Positions 15,407 through 25,219 are shown, counted from the first letter of the stretch. The stretch: DNA of 37,220 bases from Chryseosolibacter sp964563295 (GCA_964563295.1 CAZLWX010000028.1:1-37220), one strand, 5' to 3'. Made by a program: numbers and translations. Notes: generated by a model from the sequence alone, not told the origin.

Positions 15407-16440
15407 AACCGTTGGACTTTTGTTCTTCCTCTTTCTCCCATTGATCTGCGCAGGTCGTGATCCTGGATTAATTGCGAGAGCTTTTCGATCCAATCGGAAG
15501 TCGAACGGGCGAAGAATCCATCGATTCCATTTTCTACAATTTTGATGTTCACCCCTACCGGGGATGTCACAGCCGGTATTTCCATTGCCATATACTGCAA
15601 GATCTTAAATCCGCATTTGCCTTTCGACCACTCATCGTCGGGCAACGGCATGATTCCAATGTCGATTCGATTCAGATCGCGCACTTCGGAGTCTGGATTC
15701 CAGCTCAGAAATTCCATCCTCGAAATATTTAATGCTGGTTGCTCGTCAGCGATGACCAGAAAGTCTACGTGATTAAAAGCATGTTGAACTTCACGTATGG
15801 CAGCCTCTACCAACGCGAGATACTTTAGAGTAGAAAATGACCCGGTCCAACCGATGATGATGCGATTACTTTGTTGCCTGGCGGGATAAAGGTTTGGATT
15901 GTGGAGGTTTTCTGTGTCGATTGTGGTTGGATTGACAACTACATTTGTGTTATGGCGAAGGGCAAAGTCGGCGAGAAAATGGTTTCCACAACTTACGCGA
16001 TACGCCATACTGCAGATCCGACCAACTTTGCTCCTCCACTTGAGCAGTCGAAATGCGCGTGACTCGTGCTGCCGGTCGCTCAGCCAGATGGCGTCGTCGA
16101 AATCATAAATGATCCGTTTCTTCAGTATGCGGGAGATAATGAATTCAAGAATTGGAGGGCCTATCGGAGCGGCTTCCCGGTGGATAAAGACGACGTCCAC
16201 ATCGTTCAGTGAAAAGAGTGACAAAAACCGTCTCCAAATTCCTTTAGAAAAGAATGATATAATTCCTTTTTTTTGTCCAGATTCGAGAAAATAATTCCTG
16301 TTTGTGGAACCGCCAAAGGGCTTAAGCTGATAGTCCCACCCCCGCTCTTTGATCAATCCAAAATACTGCTCAAAGCGAAAACGCTGAGACGGCGCTTTTC
16401 CGGGAAAATAAGGTACCAAAAACAGGATTTTCAATGGCAT
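15358..16440 (-). CDS. Glycosyltransferase, GT4-like
   Basis: A 360-residue GT-B type protein. The N-terminus KILFLVPYFPGKAPSQRFRF is typical of bacterial glycosyltransferases. The second domain has IIGWTGSFSTLKYL, then GIMPLPDDEWSKGKCGFKIL and QYMAMEIPAVTSPVGVNIKI, which is the nucleotide-sugar binding region. It acts in the cytoplasm or at the membrane face; donor and acceptor are unknown. It is divergent from the wzm gene and convergent with the polytopic membrane protein, so it is expressed separately from the main glycan run. Confidence 0.88.
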   Translation of the reverse strand: MPLKILFLVPYFPGKAPSQRFRFEQYFGLIKERGWDYQLKPFGGSTNRNYFLESGQKKGIISFFSKGIWRRFLSLFSLNDVDVVFIHREAAPIGPPILEFIISRILKKRIIYDFDDAIWLSDRQHESRAFRLLKWRSKVGRICSMAYRVSCGNHFLADFALRHNTNVVVNPTTIDTENLHNPNLYPARQQSNRIIIGWTGSFSTLKYLALVEAAIREVQHAFNHVDFLVIADEQPALNISRMEFLSWNPDSEVRDLNRIDIGIMPLPDDEWSKGKCGFKILQYMAMEIPAVTSPVGVNIKIVENGIDGFFARSTSDWIEKLSQLIQDHDLRRSMGERGRTKVQRFYSINSNSTTFLSLFE

Positions 16441-16560
16441 TATTCTTCGATACTCAATGATAAGCAGGTTACTTTAAATTCTATACGGGTTTTAAATGCG
16501 GCCAGTGAAATTTGGCATGTTTCTTCCTTCCAGGAAAGTCGGTGATTCATAATTCAGTTA

Positions 16561-17388
16561 ATGAACGTTCAGAAAGAATCGGTTATAGAGGCGGATAAAC
16601 GCAGTCTATTCAACGGAGCGGAATTGTGGCGCTACCGGGAGCTGTTTTATTTTTTTACCTGGCGTGATATAAAGATCAAGTACAAGCAGACAACGCTCGG
16701 GTTCCTTTGGGCCGTCCTTCAGCCGCTTATCATGATGCTGATCTTTACCTACTTTTTTGGAAGGGCACTGAATATTCCCTCGCAGGATGTGCCGTATCCC
16801 GTCTTTGTATTTTCCGGCTTGTTGATCTGGACCCTATTTTCGTCGGGACTTGTAACTGCAGCGAACAGTATGGTGAATAACGCACTCATTATAAAAAAGA
16901 TCTTTTTTCCACGGTTGATCATTCCGGTCTCCGCTGTGCTGGTGGCTGTGTTTGATTTTCTGATGGCGCTAATCATTTTTGTTTTCTTGCTCATTTTCTT
17001 TCAGCAACCGGTTTCGGCCAGTGCCTTGCTATACTGGCCGCTCGCTGTGATTGTCGGGGTGATCGCCACCCTTGGTCCCGGAAGTTTGCTGGCGGCGTGG
17101 AATGTGAAGTACCGCGACTTTCGATACGTAATCCCTTTTGCTGTCCAGATCTTGTTCTTCGTTTCACCGGTGATATATCCAATAGAAATTCTGACACATT
17201 CGGCGCTCCAGTATGCGATCGCTTTATCACCAATCTACGCGGCAATTGAGTTTTTCCGCCACCCAATAGCGATGGTGGAGCTGGATTGGGTAAAGGTGTC
17301 GATCAGCCTGTTTTCCGGTGTTGCGTTCCTGGTTGTTGGACTGTTGTATTTTCGAAGGACCGAAGATTTTTTTGCTGATTTTGCCTGA
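16561..17388 (+). CDS. wzm: ABC-2 type polysaccharide export permease
   Basis: A 275-residue integral membrane protein with six expected helices. The N-terminal amphipathic block FTWRDIKIKYKQTTLGFLWAVL is the hallmark of Wzm/TagG-type exporters, and the C-terminus ends RRTEDFFADFA, also typical. It pairs with the ATPase that starts 6 nt downstream. Together they move a lipid-linked polysaccharide across the inner membrane. It is the first gene of the plus-strand glycan run. No clear TAnnTTTG promoter was seen in 16441-16560. Confidence 0.93.
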   Translation: MNVQKESVIEADKRSLFNGAELWRYRELFYFFTWRDIKIKYKQTTLGFLWAVLQPLIMMLIFTYFFGRALNIPSQDVPYPVFVFSGLLIWTLFSSGLVTAANSMVNNALIIKKIFFPRLIIPVSAVLVAVFDFLMALIIFVFLLIFFQQPVSASALLYWPLAVIVGVIATLGPGSLLAAWNVKYRDFRYVIPFAVQILFFVSPVIYPIEILTHSALQYAIALSPIYAAIEFFRHPIAMVELDWVKVSISLFSGVAFLVVGLLYFRRTEDFFADFA

Positions 17389-17394
17389 GTTCGC

Positions 17395-18606
17395 ATGAAA
17401 CCCATACTTGAAGTCCAACACATTTCAAAACGATTTAAGATCCGGCACCGGCCCGGCGGCTATCGAAGCTTACGGGAACAACTGGTAAATATTTTCAGAC
17501 GTGAAGATGAGGTTGAGGATTTTCTTGCGCTCAATGATGTCTCGTTTGAGCTTCAGCCCGCTCAGTCTATGGGTATCATCGGTCGGAATGGGGCGGGGAA
17601 ATCGACTCTGTTAAAAGTCTTGTCAAGAATAACTCCACCCAGCAAAGGAAAATTTGTCACCCGCGGACGGATTGCAAGCTTGCTTGAGGTCGGCACGGGC
17701 TTCCACCCTGAGTTGACGGGCCGTGAAAACATTTTTTTCAACGGCTCCCTGCTCGGTATGCGGAAATCAGAGATTAAGGCGAAGTTTGACTCGATCGTGG
17801 ATTTCAGCGGTGTGGAAAAATTTCTTGACACTCCGTTGAAACATTATTCCAGCGGGATGCAGCTGCGATTGGCATTTTCTGTTGCCGCATTCCTGGAACC
17901 GGAGATTCTTATTATCGACGAGGTGTTGGCCGTCGGGGATGCTGAATTTCAAAAGAGGTGCCTCGGTAAGATGGATGATGTGAGCAAAAGTGGAAGGACA
18001 ATACTCTTCGTGAGCCACAATATGGCGGCCGTGCAGAATTTGTGCTCTCGCGCAATTGTGATTCAAAAGGGAGTGATCGACTTTGATGGAAGCGCCGCCG
18101 ACGCGGTGACCCATTATCTTTCAAAGTTAGAGGCTTTGGCCGCTGCTGGACAATCTGTGTTCGTGCCGTCTGGAGCGGCACCAGTCCGGAAGATCGAGGT
18201 GCTATGCGATGGTAATTCGGCGGTTCCATACATGGGATGCCGGTTGACCGTAAATGTTTATTTTGAAAGTGAGCATTCGCTCGAGTTTCCGGTCCTAGGA
18301 ATCATCTTCAAGGACCAGCAGGATGTTCCAGTATTAGCAGTAAACAACAAACACTATCGGCCAAATTTGGCGGACGTTCCTGTCCGCCATGGCGTTATCT
18401 CGATGACCATACCTTATTTGACATTGTTCTCAGGAAATTATTTTCTGGATGTGCATTTCGGGAATGCATTCAAAGATCTGGTCATCCTTCGGGATTGCGT
18501 CCAGATACAGGTGGAAGCGGCGAGTTTCGCCGGCGGACAATTACCCGATCAGAGGCTCAACCGGTTTTTCATTCCGGAAATTAACTGGTCGCTCGAATCA
18601 CTATGA
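17395..18606 (+). CDS. wzt: ABC polysaccharide export ATPase with C-terminal glycan-binding domain
   Basis: A 403-residue protein. The nucleotide-binding domain has Walker A GRNGAGKST (63-71), signature YSSGMQLR (151-158), Walker B ILIIDE (171-176) and the switch histidine in LFVSHNM. Residues from about 255 on form an extra beta-rich domain matching the position and size of the Wzt C-terminal domain. In E. coli O8/O9a that domain recognises a modified non-reducing glycan end, often methylated. Two methyltransferases lie downstream, which fits chain-end methylation as the export signal. It overlaps the next gene by 4 nt. Confidence 0.93.
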   Translation: MKPILEVQHISKRFKIRHRPGGYRSLREQLVNIFRREDEVEDFLALNDVSFELQPAQSMGIIGRNGAGKSTLLKVLSRITPPSKGKFVTRGRIASLLEVGTGFHPELTGRENIFFNGSLLGMRKSEIKAKFDSIVDFSGVEKFLDTPLKHYSSGMQLRLAFSVAAFLEPEILIIDEVLAVGDAEFQKRCLGKMDDVSKSGRTILFVSHNMAAVQNLCSRAIVIQKGVIDFDGSAADAVTHYLSKLEALAAAGQSVFVPSGAAPVRKIEVLCDGNSAVPYMGCRLTVNVYFESEHSLEFPVLGIIFKDQQDVPVLAVNNKHYRPNLADVPVRHGVISMTIPYLTLFSGNYFLDVHFGNAFKDLVILRDCVQIQVEAASFAGGQLPDQRLNRFFIPEINWSLESL

Positions 18607-19274
18607 GATCAACGGTTTCCAAAATATTCAACAGGCTTTACTTCGAGTTCCTGAAGTCGGGGATTCGGAGGTCGGATCAAATATACGTTTCACTGCAAAA
18701 AGCAAGCGCCGCGCCGTCGTTGAACCTGCACCTCAAAGAAAAATACGATGAATACACCCGTATGATTTCTACTCCGGAGATGGCGGCTTCGTTTGAATGT
18801 CTGAGTTTGCTGGATGGAATGTGTAGAAAAGAATCTTACAGGAAGATCCTCGATCTTGGTTCGGGGTTTAGTTCTTTTGTATTCAGGATGTATGCTCGCG
18901 AACAGCCGGGCGTTGAGGTATGGTCAGTGGACGATGACGAGCATTGGATCGAAAAGACAAGGGCGTTCCTTGAAGGAAACGGTCTGGGCAATGGTCACCT
19001 CCTGATGATAGAGGAATTTCTTCAGTGGAATGAACGGGATTTCGACCTGGTCTTTGTCGACCTGAATTTTGTCGATGTCCGACGAAAGTATATCCAACTG
19101 GCTGTTGAATGCTGCAAGTCAGGCGGGGCGATTATCTTTGACGACGTGCATAAACAGGAATTCATGTTTGACGTGCTCTCAAGGTCGCGGCAGCTGCCAG
19201 TCCGTTTTTTTGACATCAAGTCACTGACTCTCGACCGCTTCGGCCGTTTTGCCCTGTTGGGATTAAAGCAATAG
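18603..19274 (+). CDS. Class I SAM-dependent methyltransferase-like protein
   Basis: A 223-residue protein with the Rossmann methyltransferase order: motif I ILDLGSGFSSFVF (about 80-92), an acidic end of strand 2 in VWSVDDDEHWIEK, and DFDLVFVDLNFVD as motif IV, then GGAIIFDDVHKQ. Start and wzt stop overlap as ATGA. It could methylate the glycan in this cluster; no substrate evidence is present. The N-terminal 70 residues are helical and charged, without a recognised domain. Confidence 0.8.
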   Translation: MRSTVSKIFNRLYFEFLKSGIRRSDQIYVSLQKASAAPSLNLHLKEKYDEYTRMISTPEMAASFECLSLLDGMCRKESYRKILDLGSGFSSFVFRMYAREQPGVEVWSVDDDEHWIEKTRAFLEGNGLGNGHLLMIEEFLQWNERDFDLVFVDLNFVDVRRKYIQLAVECCKSGGAIIFDDVHKQEFMFDVLSRSRQLPVRFFDIKSLTLDRFGRFALLGLKQ

Positions 19275-19277
19275 CGG

Positions 19278-20189
19278 ATGAAGCTCAGCATCATTATTCC
19301 CACGAAGGATCGCCCGGATATTTTTCGACAGACCATACACGTCGTGGTCGAGGCGAGTAAACATCTTCAATCGGAGATCGTTGTGGTGAATGATTCATTG
19401 AAGGGAGTACCCGACTTGCCGAATGACACAAGGATCAAGTTGGTGCAAAATCCGCGACAAGGAGTCGCGGCTGCGCGCAATTTTGGTTTTACCCAAACAA
19501 CCGGCGACGTTCTGTTGTTCATGGACGACGATATCCTGGTATCGGCGAAAACATTGGATCATGTGATGGATCTTCATTCTCGTCACGAAAATGCCTGCTT
19601 TAACCTGAACTGGGAATACACACCCGAGACCTTGGAGAAAATCTCGCGGCATCCCTTCAGCAGGTTCTTGCATCGCAACGGCATGACCAGTTTCAAAGGC
19701 TGGTACAATGACAATAGCTGGAAGGATAATGCTCTTTTTCCTTCGCGATCGGTGGCAAGTTTCCATTTGTCGATTCGCCGCGCGGATTTTCAGAGATCCG
19801 GCGGTTACGATGAAAAGTTCCCCTTCGCGGGGTTTGAAGATTACGACTTTCCCCTGCGCTTGAAACGCATCGGCTTGCAGTTTTACATCGACACTCGCAT
19901 AAGGGTGTACCATAACGAAGTCGATCGTCTTGACCTTGACAACTGGCTTGCCAGCCAGGAGCGCAGGGCGGTGACCAGGAGGAAGGCCGTTATGCTGGGT
20001 TACAAGGAGCTTGCTCTTGTTTACCGTGCCCCCAAGAAATTCATCCTAAGGTCGATTTGCAGATTTGAATTGGTTCTTAAGAAATCACTCGGACTCATCC
20101 CGAATCTTAAGTTCATGGATCCCCTATATTTTGGAATGGTTTCCGCGCTTCAAGCCTCGCGCATTTATAAAGGATACATGAGGTCGTAA
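19278..20189 (+). CDS. Glycosyltransferase family 2
   Basis: A 303-residue GT-A protein. It starts MKLSIIIPTKDRPDIFRQT and has the nucleotide-binding region IVVVNDS, the RQGVAAARNFG loop, and the metal-binding DxD as MDDDIL (about 87-92). Downstream RSGGYDEKFPFAGFEDYDFPLRL supplies the acceptor-side ED motif. It is in the export operon, 3 nt after the methyltransferase. Donor sugar unknown. Confidence 0.92.
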   Translation: MKLSIIIPTKDRPDIFRQTIHVVVEASKHLQSEIVVVNDSLKGVPDLPNDTRIKLVQNPRQGVAAARNFGFTQTTGDVLLFMDDDILVSAKTLDHVMDLHSRHENACFNLNWEYTPETLEKISRHPFSRFLHRNGMTSFKGWYNDNSWKDNALFPSRSVASFHLSIRRADFQRSGGYDEKFPFAGFEDYDFPLRLKRIGLQFYIDTRIRVYHNEVDRLDLDNWLASQERRAVTRRKAVMLGYKELALVYRAPKKFILRSICRFELVLKKSLGLIPNLKFMDPLYFGMVSALQASRIYKGYMRS

Positions 20190-20193
20190 TCCT

Positions 20194-21057
20194 ATGGAAC
20201 TTTCCCTTAAGGTCAGATTTCTAAATTTGTTTCGCACGGTCTTCCAACTGCCTGTGCTTGAACATTGGCTTGCATCGCAAACTCAAGGAAAGCCCGCCGA
20301 TGCATTGATCAGCAAACTCGTCCCCAATTCATATCAGTACACGCAGCCATCGGACAGATTATTTGTGACCAGCGGCGTCCAATTCCTCGCTGACATCAGT
20401 GACTACCTGGGGCATTATTATTACTTCGGGTTTTACAACGCATCGCACGAAGCACTCTTTGATTTATGCAACGACGATAGCACCGTGTTCGACGTGGGTG
20501 CGAACATTGGGTTTACCGCCTTAAAGCTCGCGCAACGCGCCACCAACGGCAGCGTCTTTGCTTTTGAACCGGACGCTGACAACTACCAGCGATGTGTCAG
20601 AAATGTCGAACTCAATGCCTTCAACAATGTGAAGGTATTCAACATCGGACTGGGTGACGAGGCGGGCGTCAAAGACCTGGAGTGGCGTACTCCCTCAAAT
20701 CGTGGCGGACACCGCATCGCTGCCAAAAAAGTCGATGGGCACCCCGTTGAGCTAAGGAAACTGGATGACGTCGTTCGCGATTTGAACGTGGCTGCTGTCG
20801 ACTTAGTGAAAATTGATGTGGAGGGTTATGAACTGAAAGTCCTAAAGGGCGCCGAAAGCACGCTGCGCCGGTTCAAGCCAACGCTATTCATCGAGCTCGA
20901 CGAAGACAATCTCCGCGATCAGGGCGACTCGGCCAGCTCATTGATAGCGTTCTTAAGAAGATGCGGCTATGACCGCTTTATTCAAGCAGATACTTCGCGG
21001 GAGTTGGACGAAACGTCGGGTTTTGTCAACTGTCATTATGATATTGTTGCCCGATGA
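20194..21057 (+). CDS. FkbM-family methyltransferase
   Basis: A 287-residue protein with the FkbM signature: TVFDVGANIGFTALKLAQRA (motif I, about 97-116), FAFEPDADNYQRCVRNVELN, and later VDLVKIDVEGYELKVLKGAE, which is the strongly conserved FkbM block. Members O-methylate sugars in surface glycans and natural products. In this operon it may cap or decorate the exported polysaccharide, consistent with the modified-end recognition domain in the Wzt-like ATPase. It overlaps the next gene by 4 nt. Confidence 0.92.
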   Translation: MELSLKVRFLNLFRTVFQLPVLEHWLASQTQGKPADALISKLVPNSYQYTQPSDRLFVTSGVQFLADISDYLGHYYYFGFYNASHEALFDLCNDDSTVFDVGANIGFTALKLAQRATNGSVFAFEPDADNYQRCVRNVELNAFNNVKVFNIGLGDEAGVKDLEWRTPSNRGGHRIAAKKVDGHPVELRKLDDVVRDLNVAAVDLVKIDVEGYELKVLKGAESTLRRFKPTLFIELDEDNLRDQGDSASSLIAFLRRCGYDRFIQADTSRELDETSGFVNCHYDIVAR

Positions 21058-22169
21058 CCAGGGTGAAACATATTGTGTATGTCGTATCATCGGTGCAAAA
21101 GTCCCTTGCATTTGAATGGGTCGCCGTCCGACTTCGAAAGAGTTATCACCTGACGTTTGTCCTTTTGAATGATGGCAATACGGCGTTGGAGGACTTTTTG
21201 CGTCAGCACCGCGTCGATGTTGTGCGGATCACGTTTCGAGGCAAGAAGGATTACTTTCGGGCTTTCTTTACGCTATACCGGTTCCTTCGCCGCGAGCAAC
21301 CTACGGCGGTGCATGCTCACCTGCTGGATGCCCAGGTCCTCGGCCTGAGTGCGGCATTATGCGCCGGCGTGAAGAAGAGGATCTACACCAGACACAACAG
21401 CAATTTCCATCAAGTCTACCACCGCAAAGGCGTTCTTTATGACCGCATCAGTAACCGCCTTGCAACGCATGTTGTCTCTGTCAGCCAGGCGACTGATCGG
21501 ACCTTGCTTTCAATTGAAAATGTGGATGCGCGAAAAATTCGTCGCATTTCCCACGGCTCAGACCTTTCCTATTTCCAATCAGCTAAAGAAGAGAATACTC
21601 AGTTGCTGCGAGAAAAATGGAGTATTCCGGAAACGTACCCATGCATCGGCGTAATTGCGCGACAAATCAAGTGGAAAGGCATTCAGTTCGTCATCCCAGC
21701 TTTCAAGCGACTGTTGAAGGATTACCCTGGAGCGTTTCTGATATTGGCGAATGCCAGTGGGCCCGACAAGGCCGCCATTGATGAGCAACTTGCCGGCATA
21801 CCCTCGAACAGTTATGGACTGATTCCCTTTGAAAATGACGTCATCTCGCTTTATAGCCTTTTCGACGTATATGTCCATGTACCCATCGATGACATCTGCG
21901 AAGCCTTTGGCCAAACTTATGTGGAGGCACTCGCTGCGGGAGTTCCGTCCGTTTTCACCAGGTCGGGTATCGCTGCGGAATTCATCGAACATGGAAAAAA
22001 TGCGTGGATAGTGGATTACAAAAATTCTGATGAGATTTACGAGGGCATACGATCGCTTCTGGAGAATGAAAGACTGCGACTCGAGATAGCTCAAAATGGT
22101 CTTCGTTCTGTTCAACAATTTGAAATTGGAGCGATGATTACAAAGCTTCAGCAGGTCTACGATGAGTGA
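21054..22169 (+). CDS. Glycosyltransferase family 4
   Basis: A 371-residue GT-B protein. N-terminal domain: KHIVYVVSSVQKSLAFEWVA, then VHAHLLDAQVLG and RIYTRHNSN. C-terminal domain: GVIARQIKWKGIQFVIPAFK and the E-x7-E region EAFGQTYVEALAAGVPSVFT, which binds the sugar nucleotide. Retaining transferase, donor unknown. It overlaps its neighbours by 4 and 8 nt, so it is firmly in the operon. Confidence 0.93.
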   Translation: MTRVKHIVYVVSSVQKSLAFEWVAVRLRKSYHLTFVLLNDGNTALEDFLRQHRVDVVRITFRGKKDYFRAFFTLYRFLRREQPTAVHAHLLDAQVLGLSAALCAGVKKRIYTRHNSNFHQVYHRKGVLYDRISNRLATHVVSVSQATDRTLLSIENVDARKIRRISHGSDLSYFQSAKEENTQLLREKWSIPETYPCIGVIARQIKWKGIQFVIPAFKRLLKDYPGAFLILANASGPDKAAIDEQLAGIPSNSYGLIPFENDVISLYSLFDVYVHVPIDDICEAFGQTYVEALAAGVPSVFTRSGIAAEFIEHGKNAWIVDYKNSDEIYEGIRSLLENERLRLEIAQNGLRSVQQFEIGAMITKLQQVYDE

Positions 22170-23049
22170 CCCTTTTTTTTCGGTAATTATACCCACTTAC
22201 AATCGGGCTGATTTTCTCGGAAACGCAATACGTTCCGGATTGCGCCAGCAGTACGACAATTTCGAATTGATTGTTGTCGACGACGGTAGTACCGATGGCA
22301 CTGAGCAGGTTGTGAAGGCGATCAAAGATGATCGAGTTAAGTATTTCAGGAAGGCCAATGGAGAAAGGGGTGCGGCAAGAAACTTTGGGTTCAGCGTCAG
22401 CAAGGGAGACTACATTAATTTCGTGGACTCAGATGATACCCTGTACGATAATCATTTATTGATCGCCGCAACGATGGTTACCAGCCTCGATCAACCCGAC
22501 GTGTTTCATTTGGGTTACGATATTAAAACCCCTGACGGTAGACTGCTCAGAACTGTTAGCCAGGTCGGAAACCTTAGTAGCAGGTTATTACGCGGGAACA
22601 TATTGAGTTGCAACGGCGTGTTTATCCGCCGGCCGGTGATGGAGGAAAATCTCTTTAAGGAAGACAGGGGTATGGCGTCTCTCGAAGATTGGGAGCTATG
22701 GCTCCGGCTCGCGGCTCGGTTCAAAATTCATGGCGCGAAAGAAATAACGTCGACAATAATACAACACGATGAGCGAAGCGTGATGACGGGTAATTGCGAA
22801 AGGATCGAGCGCAAAGCGACGATGTTTGTCAAGTATGTGGCGGCTGATCCCGCCATTCAGGCGACTTTCGGCAAGAAACTGGCAATTCCTTTTGCAAGTC
22901 TGTGGTCATACACCGCTCTTCATTTGGCCATTGCGGGTGCTTCTCGAAAAAAGATCATGCATTATCTGATCAAAGCCGTCCGCAAGAATCCCCTGGAGAT
23001 TTTCCGACGACGATTTCTTGTAGTGCTAAAATTTCTGTTAATCCGGTAA
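22162..23049 (+). CDS. Glycosyltransferase family 2
   Basis: A 295-residue GT-A protein with a textbook N-terminus: FSVIIPTYNRADFLGNAIRS, ELIVVDDGSTDGTEQVV, then ERGAARNFGFSVSKGDYINF and VDSDDTL as the DxD region. The SLEDWELWLRLA block is the acceptor-side ED motif. It overlaps the preceding gene by 8 nt and touches the next (stop at 23047-23049, ATG at 23050). Donor and linkage unknown. Confidence 0.93.
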   Translation: MSDPFFSVIIPTYNRADFLGNAIRSGLRQQYDNFELIVVDDGSTDGTEQVVKAIKDDRVKYFRKANGERGAARNFGFSVSKGDYINFVDSDDTLYDNHLLIAATMVTSLDQPDVFHLGYDIKTPDGRLLRTVSQVGNLSSRLLRGNILSCNGVFIRRPVMEENLFKEDRGMASLEDWELWLRLAARFKIHGAKEITSTIIQHDERSVMTGNCERIERKATMFVKYVAADPAIQATFGKKLAIPFASLWSYTALHLAIAGASRKKIMHYLIKAVRKNPLEIFRRRFLVVLKFLLIR

Positions 23050-24255
23050 ATGGCAAACGTCCTTGTCCTTACATATTGGAGCTATGCTGATGCCTTGATT
23101 CAGTCATACACGCTGCCCTATGTGCGGATGATCCGGACGATTCTTCCGGCCGAAGACAGCCTGTATGTCGTGACGTTGGAGAAGGATCAACAAACCGATC
23201 ATGGTACCGTACTCGAGCGTATGAGAGGGGAAGGTCTTCAATGGTTACCTTTGCGATACGTTCCTTTTGGTCCCGCGGCGTTCTGGATGTGGATTCGTGC
23301 AATCATCAAGCTCACCACTATTGTTCGTCGCGAAAAAATCGATGTGGTTCATTGCTGGTGTACTCCACCTGGAGCAATTGGATATATCTTGTCAGTGCTC
23401 ACGGGTCGTCGTCTCATCATTGACAGTTATGAACCGCACGCAGAAGCCATGGTAGAGAATGGAACATGGCCGCGAAACGGCTTAGCTCACCGCTTGCTTT
23501 TCTGGCTTGAGAAAAGACAGTCACAGAAGGCAGAGGCAGTGGTGTCGGTCACAGAGGGAATGAAGCAGTACGCTAGGGAACGCTATGGAGTCGATATCAA
23601 GCGTTTTTTTGTGAAACCCGCTTGTGTGGATCTGGAGTTGTTTGGCCAGGAAAAAATCAAGCAGCCGTCCATCTTGAGCGAACTCGGCCTGGTTGACAAA
23701 ATCGTCGGCGTGTATGCCGGGAAATTTGGGGGAATATACCTTGACCAGGAGATCTTTGATTTTTTCGCCGTTGCCGCAAAATATTGGGGGCCTTCGTTTC
23801 GCGCACTTTTGCTTACGAACGCCGATCGGCGTATAACAGAACTCTATTGTCACGCGGCTAACCTGAATCCGGAAGTCGTCATCACCCGGTTTGTTCCCTA
23901 CCATCAGGTGGCGGCATACATGGGTGCCGCTGACTTTGCACTGACCTTCGTAAGACCAGTTCCCTCGAAACGGTATTGCTCGCCGATAAAAGACGGTGAA
24001 TACTGGGCGCTCGGCCTTCCCGTCGTGATCCCTGCAGGAATTTCAGACGACGCGGACATCATCGAGAAAAATGCTATTGGAGCAGTGCTGAATGAATTGA
24101 ACGATTCCGCTTACTTTCGGGCTATTGAGATAATTAATAACTTGATAAATGAGCCACAGATCAGGTCACGGATCAGGACAACGGCTGAGCGATACCGCGA
24201 TTACGCGTTAGCCAAAAAGGTCTACAGCCAACTTTACGAGGATATTAAATCTTAA
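23050..24255 (+). CDS. Glycosyltransferase, GT4-like
   Basis: A 401-residue GT-B type protein. It shows IDVVHCWCTPPGAIGYILSV, RLIIDSYEPHAEAMVENGTW and AVVSVTEGMKQYARERYG in the N-terminal half. In the C-terminal half, VGVYAGKFGGIYLDQEIFDF is followed by a modified donor-site region, CSPIKDGEYWALGLPVVIPA, in place of the usual E-x7-E. The change suggests a divergent subfamily. It is the last transferase in the run, 10 nt before the epimerase-like gene. Confidence 0.85.
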   Translation: MANVLVLTYWSYADALIQSYTLPYVRMIRTILPAEDSLYVVTLEKDQQTDHGTVLERMRGEGLQWLPLRYVPFGPAAFWMWIRAIIKLTTIVRREKIDVVHCWCTPPGAIGYILSVLTGRRLIIDSYEPHAEAMVENGTWPRNGLAHRLLFWLEKRQSQKAEAVVSVTEGMKQYARERYGVDIKRFFVKPACVDLELFGQEKIKQPSILSELGLVDKIVGVYAGKFGGIYLDQEIFDFFAVAAKYWGPSFRALLLTNADRRITELYCHAANLNPEVVITRFVPYHQVAAYMGAADFALTFVRPVPSKRYCSPIKDGEYWALGLPVVIPAGISDDADIIEKNAIGAVLNELNDSAYFRAIEIINNLINEPQIRSRIRTTAERYRDYALAKKVYSQLYEDIKS

Positions 24256-24265
24256 AATACTGACG

Positions 24266-25198
24266 ATGGTCAAGGTGTTAATTACGGGAGGAGCTGGTTT
24301 CATTGGCAGTTCTTTAGCCGATTGCCTGGTTAACAAGGAACAATATTATGTCGTTCTGGTGGATTGCCTTCTTACCGGAGACATTCGCAAAGTTCCATCA
24401 CATCCGCGATGCAAGTTCATTAAATGCGACGTCAATAATTTTAATGACATCGCGGCCATCATGACCAGCTACCAGTTCGACTACGTTTTCCATTACGCGG
24501 CCATGGTCGGTGTAAAACGTACGCTCGAGAATCCCGTCTCGGTCCTTAATGACCTTGAAGGGATCAAAAACATTCTGAACTTGAGCAAAAACACAGGGGT
24601 GAAACGTGTTTTCTTTTCCAGTTCCTCGGAGGTATACGGAGAACCGGTCGTCCTGCCGCAACATGAAGAGACCACACCGCTCAATTCGCGCTTGCCCTAC
24701 GCCGTCGTTAAGAACGTTGGAGAAGCTTTCTGCAGGTCGTATCATAAGGAGTTCGGTCTGAACTACACGATATTTCGGTTTTTTAACACGTACGGGCCCA
24801 AGCAGAGCACGGACTTCGTCATATCAAAATTCCTTTCGGCAGCACTGCGGCATGAACCAATTACCGTGTACGGAGACGGAAAGCAGTCTCGAACCTTTTG
24901 CTTTATCGATGACAACACCGAAACGACACTTGCGATCCTCGAAAATGGATTGGTGATGAACGACGTGATCAACATCGGAAGTGAGAAAGACTACAGTATT
25001 ACACAATTGGCCGAGACGGTCATAAGCCTTACAAAGTCGCGATCGAAGATCGAATACTTGCCGCCGCTGAAGGAGGGAGATATGACACGTCGTCTACCCG
25101 ACAACTCCAAAATGATTAAGATCCTGCGGCGCGAGCTCGTGCCGCTGGAGGAAGGAATCAATCGGATATTGAATTCTGGTGTGACTTTTTTTAAGTGA
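24266..25198 (+). CDS. NAD-dependent nucleotide-sugar epimerase/dehydratase
   Basis: A 310-residue extended SDR. Cofactor motif GGAGFIGSS (8-16), active-site SSSSEVYGEP with Ser120, and Y-x3-K as YAVVK (Tyr145, Lys149). The FRFFNTYGP and VYGDGKQSRTFCFIDDNTE blocks place it near UDP-glucuronate decarboxylases, dTDP-glucose 4,6-dehydratases and UDP-glucose 4-epimerases; the exact reaction cannot be read from sequence alone. It probably makes an NDP-sugar for the cluster transferases. Confidence 0.9.
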   Translation: MVKVLITGGAGFIGSSLADCLVNKEQYYVVLVDCLLTGDIRKVPSHPRCKFIKCDVNNFNDIAAIMTSYQFDYVFHYAAMVGVKRTLENPVSVLNDLEGIKNILNLSKNTGVKRVFFSSSSEVYGEPVVLPQHEETTPLNSRLPYAVVKNVGEAFCRSYHKEFGLNYTIFRFFNTYGPKQSTDFVISKFLSAALRHEPITVYGDGKQSRTFCFIDDNTETTLAILENGLVMNDVINIGSEKDYSITQLAETVISLTKSRSKIEYLPPLKEGDMTRRLPDNSKMIKILRRELVPLEEGINRILNSGVTFFK

Positions 25199-25219
25199 TA
25201 ACCGCATACTGGAGGTGGC

